From: Marinitoga piezophila KA3
GTDB taxonomy: Bacteria > Thermotogota > Thermotogae > Petrotogales > Petrotogaceae
NCBI RefSeq assembly: GCF_000255135.1
Contig: NC_016751.1
Location: 1,860,001-1,924,000, forward strand
Reading direction: 5' to 3'
DNA: 64,000 nucleotides
In this document: in pieces, positions 44,378-51,432 of the stretch
Layout: the number at the start of each line of letters is the position of its first letter
Numbering within the stretch: position 1 is the first letter of the stretch
Made by a program: the position numbers and the translations under genes
The notes under the pieces: model-generated
Database searches by the model: none
What the model saw: the letters and a program-made list of their open reading frames with translations, nothing else
Told to the model about the DNA's origin: nothing

Positions 44378-45287
44378 AATATTTATAGTACTTTTAATTT
44401 CGGTACTCACGATTCCTTTTTTAATGCCGCTATTTATTGAAAAACAGGAAGTTCCTGTTATCTATCAGCTTGGTAATGTTGATATAAATGAAATTACATT
44501 ATATTACAAACCAGAATATATAATAATTGATTATTCACATGATGGTAGTGAAAAAAACAAATTTTCCAGATATGAAATACGAAAGTTACAAACAAATGGA
44601 AGTACAGTTTTGTCTTATCTCAGCGTAGGAGAAGCAGAAGACTACAGGTTTTATTGGGAAAAATGGTGGAATAATAGTCCTCCAGATTTTATAGGTGAAG
44701 AGAATTCAAAGTGGCCTGGTAATTATAAGGTAAAATACTGGCATTGGGAATGGAAGGAAATTATGCACCAATATATAGATAAAATAATAGATCAGGGATT
44801 TGATGGAGTTTATATAGATCTTGTTGATTCATATTTATATTGGGCTGACCATGATTATGATATATATGCAACAGCAGAAGAGATGATAAACCTTATAGCA
44901 GATTTATCAGAATATGCAAAGAGTAAAAGGAAAAATTTTAAAATATTTGTTCAAAATGCGGAATCCATAATTGATTATGATTATAACGGAAAATATATGG
45001 AATCTATAGATGGATTGGGAATTGAGAGTTTGTTTTATATAAAAGGGAAAAAACGGAAAGAAAAACAAATAGATTATAGATTAAATTATATAACGAAGTT
45101 TAAAGAGCATAATAAAACAATTATAGTGATAGATTATATTTATAATGAAAAAGAGTCAGATATAGAGAAAGTAAAAGATTTTATTTCCTTATGTGAAGAA
45201 TATGGATTTTTAGCCTATCCTGCAACAAAAGACCAAAAGTTATATACTATATCGCCAGGAATAAAATATTTTAATCAAAATAAATAG
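44370..45287 (+). CDS. GH114-like exported glycoside hydrolase (PelA hydrolase part / TM1410-like)
   Basis: A 305-residue protein anchored or exported by a hydrophobic N-terminus (about 4-20, IFIVLLISVLTIPFLMPLFI). The rest is a TIM barrel of the endo-alpha-1,4-polygalactosaminidase type: YIIIDYSHDGS, VLSYLSVGEAEDYRFYW, GFDGVYIDLVDSY and FVQNAES are the strand-end motifs bearing acidic residues. This is the fold of the PelA hydrolase domain, which trims Pel polymer. It ends the Pel gene run and so would complete a PelA divided over two genes. Confidence 0.82.
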   Translation: MDRIFIVLLISVLTIPFLMPLFIEKQEVPVIYQLGNVDINEITLYYKPEYIIIDYSHDGSEKNKFSRYEIRKLQTNGSTVLSYLSVGEAEDYRFYWEKWWNNSPPDFIGEENSKWPGNYKVKYWHWEWKEIMHQYIDKIIDQGFDGVYIDLVDSYLYWADHDYDIYATAEEMINLIADLSEYAKSKRKNFKIFVQNAESIIDYDYNGKYMESIDGLGIESLFYIKGKKRKEKQIDYRLNYITKFKEHNKTIIVIDYIYNEKESDIEKVKDFISLCEEYGFLAYPATKDQKLYTISPGIKYFNQNK

Positions 45288-45310
45288 AGAAGGAATATTC
45301 CTTCTCTATT
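45283..45310. terminator. Bidirectional terminator at the end of the Pel cluster
   Basis: AATAGAGAAGGAA pairs with TTCCTTCTCTATT, with T residues after it on both strands, between convergent genes. Confidence 0.88.
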
Positions 45311-45311
45311 T

Positions 45312-45752
45312 TTATATAATAATATTATTTCGATTTTCTTCTGTAATTTCAATAATCTCCAAATTTTTTAAAAATTCATATCGGTCAATGAAAAATAATC
45401 TTATAACGCCAATAAAATTCTGGCTTTCGTCGATAATTCTTTTTAGCTCTTCAAGATATTTTTGTTGAGATAATTCAATATAACCAATTTCATCAATTAC
45501 AAAAAAATCTGGTTTATTGATATTCTTCATTTGCTTTATTAAAGATTCAAAACCTTTATCAACGGATTTCATTCCATATATGCTTTTTTCGCCTATAATA
45601 AATCTTTGATTTTCATCATTCAAAAACCAGGCATAAACATAATCGTCTATTTTTCTGGTGAAAATCCCATGTTCTATATTATATTTTTTTATTGCATTAT
45701 TTAATATAGTACTTTTTCCAACCCCCATTTTTCCAGTTAGCAATACCTTCAA
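45312..45752 (-). CDS. Small P-loop NTPase, THEP1-like
   Basis: A 146-residue protein with Walker A GKMGVGKST at the N-terminus and Walker B FFVIDEIGYIEL, as in nucleoside-triphosphatase THEP1 of thermophiles. The usual THEP1 has about 175 residues, and the middle part is shorter here. Function in the cell is unknown. Its ribosome site is GGGGGG(C)TGG-like upstream of ATG 45752. uppP ends 36 bases upstream from its start on the same strand. Confidence 0.75.
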   Translation of the reverse strand: MKVLLTGKMGVGKSTILNNAIKKYNIEHGIFTRKIDDYVYAWFLNDENQRFIIGEKSIYGMKSVDKGFESLIKQMKNINKPDFFVIDEIGYIELSQQKYLEELKRIIDESQNFIGVIRLFFIDRYEFLKNLEIIEITEENRNNIII

Positions 45753-45787
45753 AACCAGCCCCCCTTTTTTTTATTAATAATTAAAAA

Positions 45788-46534
45788 TTATCCAACAATA
45801 AAACTTACTATTGCTGCGAGAGCAGTATAATAACCAAAATATTTAAGCTTTCCATTTATAACGGTTTTCTTTAAAATAAACAATCCTATAACGCCAAAAA
45901 TAAAGGTAAATATTCCTGAATATATTACAGGTGCTGTAAATGTAACGTCATTTATTTCAAGTAATCCAGCACCAAAGGTTACAGGAAGGCTCATTAAAAA
46001 GGAATATTTTAAAGCTGCTTCTTTTTTTGTATTTAAAAGCAAAGCACCGAATAAGGTAAATCCACTTCTTGAAATACCAGGAAAAATAGCAGCTGCTTGA
46101 AATAAACCAATTATAATAGCATCTATATATGAAATATCCATTAATTCCTTTTTCCCATCAAATCTATCGGATAGAATCATTGCAACAGATGTAAATAAAA
46201 AGAATAATCCAACCAGTCTAAGCGAAGAAAATGCCTCAGAAATCTGATCTTCAAATAAAATACCAATTATTGCAGCTGGCACTGAAGAAACAATAATTTT
46301 CAAAGCAAGATTCCAGGCACTTTTATCCATTGTAAACATACCTTTTAAAATAAACCACACTTCTTTATAAACAAACAATAAAACTGCGAAAAATGTCATT
46401 AAATGTAAAAAAGCGAAAAAAGAAACGTCGGGATTAAAGTTAATGAGTTTTGAAAATAAAGCAAGATGTCCTGAACTTGAAACTGGCAAAAACTCCGTTA
46501 ATCCCTGAATTATACCCAAAATAATTTCCTGCAC
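45788..46534 (-). CDS. uppP: Undecaprenyl-diphosphate phosphatase
   Basis: A 248-residue inner-membrane enzyme that converts undecaprenyl diphosphate to the monophosphate lipid carrier. Motifs: GIIQGLTEFLPVSSSGHLAL near the N-terminus (glutamate and serine-rich active site) and FPGISRSGFTL further on. I take GTG at 46534 as start, since GAGGTGGAGG directly precedes it and the family begins there; a longer frame exists but adds an unrelated 23 residues. The gene is next to the popT-like gene across the repeat region. Confidence 0.95.
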   Translation of the reverse strand: MQEIILGIIQGLTEFLPVSSSGHLALFSKLINFNPDVSFFAFLHLMTFFAVLLFVYKEVWFILKGMFTMDKSAWNLALKIIVSSVPAAIIGILFEDQISEAFSSLRLVGLFFLFTSVAMILSDRFDGKKELMDISYIDAIIIGLFQAAAIFPGISRSGFTLFGALLLNTKKEAALKYSFLMSLPVTFGAGLLEINDVTFTAPVIYSGIFTFIFGVIGLFILKKTVINGKLKYFGYYTALAAIVSFIVG

Positions 46535-46702
46535 ATCCTCCACCTCTCTTTTTATATAATTGTTATTTTTGTTGATAATTGAGAAAAATAAAAACTCCCT
46601 CAAACAAGCTGGTTGCTAATCCTCGAAAATTTTTTTTGAAAGTAGAAAAATAATATTCTCTCAGACGGCAAGAATTTCTAATCCTTGAAAAATTTTTGTG
46701 TT

Positions 46703-46887
46703 GGAAAAAATAAAAGCTCTTTCAGGCGACTTGAGTGCTAATCTTCGAAAATTGCTCGTTCTCAGGGGTCGTTGCAGACTCACATCCATGTTCGTCTTCA
46801 CTCAAAATCACATCCGTGTGATTTTGACCCCTTCCACTCGCAATTTTCTCAGGCACTCTGCGAGCCTTCACTCGCTTTTATTTTTTC
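46703..46887 (-). ncRNA. Structured element E2: candidate GGA-hairpin RNA
   Basis: Read on minus: outer imperfect arms (46887-46836 with 46757-46703), central stem GGGGTC (46831-46826) with GACCCC (46770-46765), hairpin one AAAATCAC-ACGGAT-GTGATTTT (46825-46804) directly stacked on it, and hairpin two with ACATGGATGT at the tip inside GAC-GA...GA-GTC (46796-46777). Same order as E1 with different stem bases. On 46581-46910 the minus strand has eight GGA against two on plus. Interpretation as a CsrA-binding RNA is inferred. Confidence 0.5.
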
Positions 46888-46943
46888 CAACTATCTTTAA
46901 TCCCCGCTGCGGGAAATTCTTAGTCTTCGCTCATATTATTTTT

Positions 46944-47021
46944 CTCAATCAACAACACAAAAGGACGAACATGGACGTGAGTCTGTAACGACCGGCGGGA
47001 ACGAGAATTTTTGAGGATTAG
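46944..47021 (+). repeat. 78-bp repeat, second copy of 1181-1258
   Basis: Begins CTCAATCAACAACACAAAAG and ends GAGAATTTTTGAGGATTAG; differs from 1181-1258 at only a few bases, for example ACATGGACGT in place of ACATGGATGT. It lies in the opposite orientation to the E2 core, unlike the arrangement at 1.0-1.26 kb. Confidence 0.85.
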
Positions 47022-47152
47022 CGTTCGAGTTGTCTGAATGAGTTTTTATTTTTCACAATTATAAGAAATTTCACCTGCTTGAATGAATCTTTTTATGAAG
47101 TTTTCTATAACGATATTTTTAAAGAACTTTTATTTTTTCAATTGCAACTTTT

Positions 47153-47929
47153 CTACTCATTAAGAATCCTCTCAAGATATTTTGAAAGAAAAATACCCAC
47201 AATTAAAAACACATAAGTCAATAATTTTGAGGTTATTGGGAAGATAATCACCATTCCCGCTATTGTTAGACCAATTAAAAAAGACAAAACCTGATCCCTG
47301 AACCTCTCAAGTAATTTCTCAAGAACAAGTATAACAAAAATCAATCCCCCACCAACACCAAATGCAAAAGGAATTAAAATAGAAAAGTCCATATTAGATA
47401 TAGCATCAATAATAGGTTTGTATATTCCCATAATCAACAACATTGAAGAGCCACTTATTCCAGGAAGTACCATTGTTGCAGCGCCTATTATGCCTCCTAT
47501 AAATAAATACCACATACTAACATTTCCGTTTGATGTTTCCAGATTCTCGGCAAATCTTAATAAAAAGTATGTTAAAACAAAAGATATAGTTATTATTGAT
47601 ATATTGGATTTTTGTTTAATTTCTATCTGTGAAATAAGGTAAAAAAGGCCTCCAATAATTAGTCCTATAAATATTCCATATGAATATTCAGGATATTTTT
47701 CAAACAAAAAAGATAAAATTTTTGAAAGGAATATTATTGAAACGCCCATACCTACAATTAATGAGGTCAAAATCTTAAATGCTTCTTTATTCCATTTAAA
47801 AGAAATTATATCAGAAGCAGCTTTTAAAATTATTTCATATCTTCCAGAAATAGCAGCAATAGTTCCACCACTTATACCAGGTAATAAATTTGCAATTCCC
47901 ATTAAAATTCCTAAAATAAAATCCTTCAA
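47153..47929 (-). CDS. popT: DUF368 membrane protein, polyprenyl-phosphate transporter PopT-like
   Basis: A 258-residue protein with about eight membrane segments. It carries two copies of the DUF368 signature: LMGIANLLPGISGGTIAAISGRYE near the N-terminus and GAATMVLPGISGSSMLLIMGIY in the second half, an inverted-repeat transporter layout. DUF368 proteins have been identified as carriers that flip undecaprenyl phosphate back to the cytosolic face. TTG at 47929 is taken as start behind TTGGAGGG. Next gene downstream, past the repeat region, is uppP, which produces the substrate. Confidence 0.88.
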   Translation of the reverse strand: MKDFILGILMGIANLLPGISGGTIAAISGRYEIILKAASDIISFKWNKEAFKILTSLIVGMGVSIIFLSKILSFLFEKYPEYSYGIFIGLIIGGLFYLISQIEIKQKSNISIITISFVLTYFLLRFAENLETSNGNVSMWYLFIGGIIGAATMVLPGISGSSMLLIMGIYKPIIDAISNMDFSILIPFAFGVGGGLIFVILVLEKLLERFRDQVLSFLIGLTIAGMVIIFPITSKLLTYVFLIVGIFLSKYLERILNE

Positions 47930-48038
47930 TAATATCCCTCCAATCAAAATATTTCTTATTTATTATACATTATTATTCAGCTATTTTTATGATATAATGT
48001 TATGTTAAATTTAAAAATTTAAAAAGGGAGGATTAAGA

Positions 48039-49625
48039 ATGAAAAGAAGTATAGTAATGTTAGTTGTGTTTTTATTTATAGGTATTTTCGCATTTTCTGC
48101 TATTACCAGTATTTCTGATGCTCGAAATTTAAAGGATTTAAAAACAGTTGTTGTTAGAGGTGTTGTAACAGTTGAACCAGGACCTTTTGATGTTAATATA
48201 ATTTTCTTGCAGGATAAAACAGGAGGAATTAATCTATATTATAGAGGCGGCCAATTTAAAGATGTAAAAAGAGGGGATTTAGTTGAAGCAAAAGGATATC
48301 TCTGGACTCATAAAAATAATAAAGAATTAATTCTTGAGAGCGATAATCCTTCACATTATTATAAAATAATATCTCATAATAATCCATTGCCAGAACCATT
48401 GATTATAAAAACTGCAGATATCAATAATGAAAAGTATGAAGGATTATATCTTAAAACAAAAGGAAAAATTGTAGAAATTGACAAATTTGATATGAGGAAG
48501 ATATACATTGACGATGGAAGCGGTAAAGGAATGGTGTTTATAAGAGAAAATACAGGGATTAATCCTGCTTACTATAAAGTTGGAATTACAATGGAAGTTG
48601 TAGGGGTGCTTGGACAATATATGTCAGCATATGAATTGTGGCCAAGGGATATAAACGATATAGTTGTTGATGATGTTTTCCCGCCTGAAGTAAAGGATTA
48701 TGCAATAAAAGGAAATTATATCTATGTTGAATTCAATGAACCAATAAGTGAAAAATCAGTTGTATTGAATAAAACCATTAGAATATTAAAAACCAATATA
48801 AAAGATTATAAATTGGACAAAACACAAAAAATATTGAAATTAGAAGTGGAAGACATAAATAAAGCTACAAAGCTTGTATTGAGATCAGTAGCGGATAAAA
48901 ACAATAATAAAATGGGTATGAAGATAATAAAATTAGATCTTAAAAAGGATTCATATAAAAATAGAGTGTTATTTGATAATAATCATGGCCAAACTGCTGG
49001 AAATGCCGACTGGGTTATTGATGGGGGATATTCGGATTTTGCAGATGTAATAAGAAATATGGGATTAAAGGTTAATGAAATAAAAGAGGATATAACAGAA
49101 GAAATATTAAATATGTATAATGTGCTTGTAATTCCAGAACCAAATAAACCATTTAAGGAAACAGAAATTAAAGCAATTTTGAATTTTGTAAAAAATGGCG
49201 GATCATTATTTATTATATCTGATCATGGTGGTTCTGATAGAAATGGCAATGGTTGGGATTCACCTAAGATATTTAATACATTTGTAGAAAATTTTGGATT
49301 TAAATTTACAGGCGATGACCTTGAAGAAGCACCACTTGCACATATTTACAATCATCCAATTACAGAAGGAATTAGAAAAATAGGAGTATGGAATGGTTCA
49401 TCAATTAAACTATTAAATGATAATATTAAAGTATTAATTGCTAATTCTGAAAATAAACCATATATGATAGTAACTAATTATGGCAAAGGTAAGGTTGTTG
49501 CAATAGGAGATAGCTCGCCTTTTGATGATGGAACAGGAGCTTCTGGTGATTTATTGCATAATGGCTGGCAATGGGGCGATGATGCTAAGTTAGCAATAAA
49601 TGTAATCAAATATTTTATTTATTAA
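48039..49625 (+). CDS. Exported multidomain protein with two OB-like folds and an amidotransferase-like domain
   Basis: A 528-residue protein with a signal peptide (RSIVMLVVFLFIGIFAFSA). Two OB-fold units follow: residues about 28-110 (VVVRGVVTVEPGPFDVNIIFLQDKTGGINLYY, RGDLVEAKGYLW) and 125-205 (LKTKGKIVEIDKFDMRKIYIDDGSGKG), like the YhcR-type domain of exported nucleases. Then an Ig-like domain (VFPPEVKDYAIKGNYIYVEFNEPI) and a flavodoxin/GATase1-like domain (VLVIPEPNKPFKETEIKAILNFVKNGGSLFIISDHGG to the end). No nuclease motif is seen. Its role is unknown; binding of extracellular nucleic acid or glycan is possible. Monocistronic, TATAAT near 47992. Confidence 0.7.
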   Translation: MKRSIVMLVVFLFIGIFAFSAITSISDARNLKDLKTVVVRGVVTVEPGPFDVNIIFLQDKTGGINLYYRGGQFKDVKRGDLVEAKGYLWTHKNNKELILESDNPSHYYKIISHNNPLPEPLIIKTADINNEKYEGLYLKTKGKIVEIDKFDMRKIYIDDGSGKGMVFIRENTGINPAYYKVGITMEVVGVLGQYMSAYELWPRDINDIVVDDVFPPEVKDYAIKGNYIYVEFNEPISEKSVVLNKTIRILKTNIKDYKLDKTQKILKLEVEDINKATKLVLRSVADKNNNKMGMKIIKLDLKKDSYKNRVLFDNNHGQTAGNADWVIDGGYSDFADVIRNMGLKVNEIKEDITEEILNMYNVLVIPEPNKPFKETEIKAILNFVKNGGSLFIISDHGGSDRNGNGWDSPKIFNTFVENFGFKFTGDDLEEAPLAHIYNHPITEGIRKIGVWNGSSIKLLNDNIKVLIANSENKPYMIVTNYGKGKVVAIGDSSPFDDGTGASGDLLHNGWQWGDDAKLAINVIKYFIY

Positions 49626-49738
49626 TTTTTTAAAAAAAGATTAACTATCTTTAAAATTAACCAAAAAGACATCACTCCTTAATAATTTTAGAGTAATATT
49701 AATACATATCTACTTTAAATTTATAAGGAGTGGTTTTT

Positions 49739-50134
49739 ATGAAAAAAACATTGGTATTTTTAGGTATTTTAATTCTTGCTTTGAGTTTAACAAGTTGTTT
49801 GGGGCCAGCAAAGGTAAATGCAACTGTAAAAATTAATTGGGATGATAGAAGTTATTATACAGATGATAGCACTTATTATCTCGCGTATGTAGTAGGAACA
49901 TTCAGTACAACATTAGATAATATTCCAAAAGAAGGTGTTACTAATTTAAAAGAAATAACTCCAGATGAATCTGAATATAGCATAGAAGTATCGGTACCAG
50001 CTGGAGGAAATGCAACAGTTTTTGTATATCAGGATAAAGATGGAGACAAAAAATATTCTGATGACGATCAAGCATTTGATTCTGAATGGGTAAATCCTGA
50101 TGATACTTCAATTGATTTGGATGTTTATTATTGA
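49739..50134 (+). CDS. Small lipoprotein
   Basis: A 131-residue protein with a lipoprotein signal (MKKTLVFLGILILALSLTSC; lipobox LTSC) and an acidic beta-rich mature part with an EF-hand-like DKDGDKKYSDDD loop that may bind calcium. I do not recognise the family. Start ATG 49739 is chosen for the good spacing to AAGGAG. Own terminator follows, so it is monocistronic. Confidence 0.75.
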   Translation: MKKTLVFLGILILALSLTSCLGPAKVNATVKINWDDRSYYTDDSTYYLAYVVGTFSTTLDNIPKEGVTNLKEITPDESEYSIEVSVPAGGNATVFVYQDKDGDKKYSDDDQAFDSEWVNPDDTSIDLDVYY

Positions 50135-50143
50135 TAAAAAACT

Positions 50144-50168
50144 AAAAGCTCCTTCGGGAGCTTTTTTT
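50144..50168 (+). terminator. Terminator after the lipoprotein gene
   Basis: AAAAGCTCC and GGGAGCTTTT with a three-base loop, then T-run. Confidence 0.9.
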
Positions 50169-50242
50169 ATTTATTATATTTTTTAATTATTTGAAATATT
50201 AACATGTTATAATATATAAAAAATATTCTGGAGGTTTTGGTT

Positions 50243-50611
50243 ATGAAAAAGATTATATGGAATATATTATTTGTATTATATCTGTTAGTATTAATATATT
50301 TTTCAGTAACTCCAAAACCACCGTTTAATTATTCGAGATTTTATGGAGAAGATAAAATATGGCATTTTCTTGCATATGCTGGAGGGATGTTTTTATTTTT
50401 AAAAGGATTGATTAACAAAAAATGGTATATTATACCTTCAATAGGATTAATATTAACGCTTCCAGTTGCAAGTGAGTATATTCAAGCGCTTTCTCCATAC
50501 AGGCAATTTTCATTATATGATTCTTTTGCAAGTTATCTTGGTATTTTATCAATTATTTTGGTGTTTTATATTTCAAAAAAATTCATTAACTATAAAAGAA
50601 AAGCTGCGTAG
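50243..50611 (+). CDS. VanZ-like membrane protein
   Basis: A 122-residue protein with four membrane segments. The VanZ pattern is visible: FSVTPKPP after TM1, EDKIWHFLAYAGGMFLFL in TM2 and SEYIQALSPYRQFSLYDSFASYLGIL (S-E-x-x-Q ... R-x-x-x-x-x-D) before TM4. VanZ gives teicoplanin resistance in one setting, but most members have unknown membrane roles. Start ATG 50243, eight bases after CTGGAGG. Not linked to other resistance genes. Confidence 0.88.
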   Translation: MKKIIWNILFVLYLLVLIYFSVTPKPPFNYSRFYGEDKIWHFLAYAGGMFLFLKGLINKKWYIIPSIGLILTLPVASEYIQALSPYRQFSLYDSFASYLGILSIILVFYISKKFINYKRKAA

Positions 50612-50625
50612 GCAGCTTTTCTTTA
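50597..50625. terminator. Bidirectional terminator at the vanZ stop
   Basis: AGAAAAGCTGC pairs with GCAGCTTTTCT; the TAG stop lies in the loop. Separates convergent genes. Confidence 0.87.
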
Positions 50626-51312
50626 TTTATTTTCTGGTAAATTATTATCCTTATTTTCATTGTTGTTTTCAATTATAACTTCCTGATTAACCTTTATGTA
50701 TTCGACTCCTCCGCTTTCTGTTGTTATTTCCATATTCTCGTCTTCACCTTTTTCCCACAATTCAAATTTTTTCATAACCAGATCATAAGTCTTTTCGCTA
50801 ACTTCTGGAAGTTTTCCTCCTAACATATCTCTAACGCTCTGAAATCCCTCTTTTACGGCATTTCTCAATAAATCGATTTTTGATTTATCACCACCAGATA
50901 TGGATTTTGCAAATTCAATAAGCCTATCTGAAACAGACTCAGGACTCCAATACCCATCACCTTCAAGTTCTTTTTTCATCTCTGCTCTTTCATCTTCTGT
51001 AATACCTAATTGCTTTTTTATTTTATCTTCAACCCATGCTTTAAACTTATCATACATCTGTTGAGATTCTTCCTTCATATCCTTCCATTTTGAAGGATCA
51101 ATTTCAATCTTTTTTCCAACTACGCTGGAATAAGTAGCTTTCATATACTCTATTTCTGTCTTTACATAAACATCGCCTTTAGGGGATTTATTTGCAGATT
51201 TATTGTTTTCATTGTTTTTTGATTTATTTTTTTCTTCAAATTCCTTTGTGTTTTCTAATTTTGTTATTTCAGTGTACTTAAAATAATTAAAATTTTCTCC
51301 GTTTATTCTCAT
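50623..51312 (-). CDS. DUF5610-like protein of unknown function
   Basis: A 229-residue, highly charged, apparently cytosolic protein. After a disordered lysine/asparagine-rich N-terminus (to about 50) comes a helical domain with YWSPESVSDRLIEFAKSISGGDKSKIDLLRNAVKEGFQSVRDMLGGKLPEVSEKTYDLVMKKF, a pattern I associate with DUF5610, sometimes misnamed hydrogenase-4 component G. Such proteins are common in flagellated bacteria, role unknown. Start ATG 51312 has AAAGGAGG eight bases upstream. It is downstream of, and possibly separate from, the chemoreceptor at 51.4 kb. Confidence 0.6.
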   Translation of the reverse strand: MRINGENFNYFKYTEITKLENTKEFEEKNKSKNNENNKSANKSPKGDVYVKTEIEYMKATYSSVVGKKIEIDPSKWKDMKEESQQMYDKFKAWVEDKIKKQLGITEDERAEMKKELEGDGYWSPESVSDRLIEFAKSISGGDKSKIDLLRNAVKEGFQSVRDMLGGKLPEVSEKTYDLVMKKFELWEKGEDENMEITTESGGVEYIKVNQEVIIENNNENKDNNLPENK

Positions 51313-51371
51313 CAGAATCACCTCCTTTATATAATTCGTCTATTTTTACTGTTATATTAATATTATATCAT

Positions 51372-51407
51372 AATAAATAAAAAATCTCCCTGAAAATCAG
51401 GGAGATT
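51372..51407 (-). terminator. Terminator after the second chemoreceptor
   Basis: AATCTCCCTGA (51383-51393) pairs with TCAGGGAGATT (51397-51407); on minus a run of six T follows. Confidence 0.9.
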
Positions 51408-51432
51408 CATTTTTGAGACTTGATTAAAAGGG

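Larger units (their letters stand above)
46535..47152. repeat. Gene-free region of modular repeats, related to 740-1476
   Basis: No credible protein gene. The region begins with an array of about 55-base units on the plus strand (46583-46755), each with the plan A-rich TAAAA-CTC, a CAGRCRRC-like middle and CTAATCYTYGAAAA end. The E2 hairpin core lies at 46703-46887, a 78-base tail repeat at 46944-47021, another inverted unit at about 47006-47055 and the blocks GAAATTTCACCTGCTTGAATGAATC (47065-47089, related inverted to 846-868). A TATAAT on minus (47063-47058) could start an E2 transcript, but no good -35 is seen. Confidence 0.8.

Noticed and set aside
46698-46988. Open frame of 96 codons across the E2 region
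   Set aside because: Crosses both arms of the E2 hairpin and part of the tail repeat, no ribosome site; shares only the NQQHKRTNMDVSL segment with the 992-1258 frame because the DNA repeat is shared.
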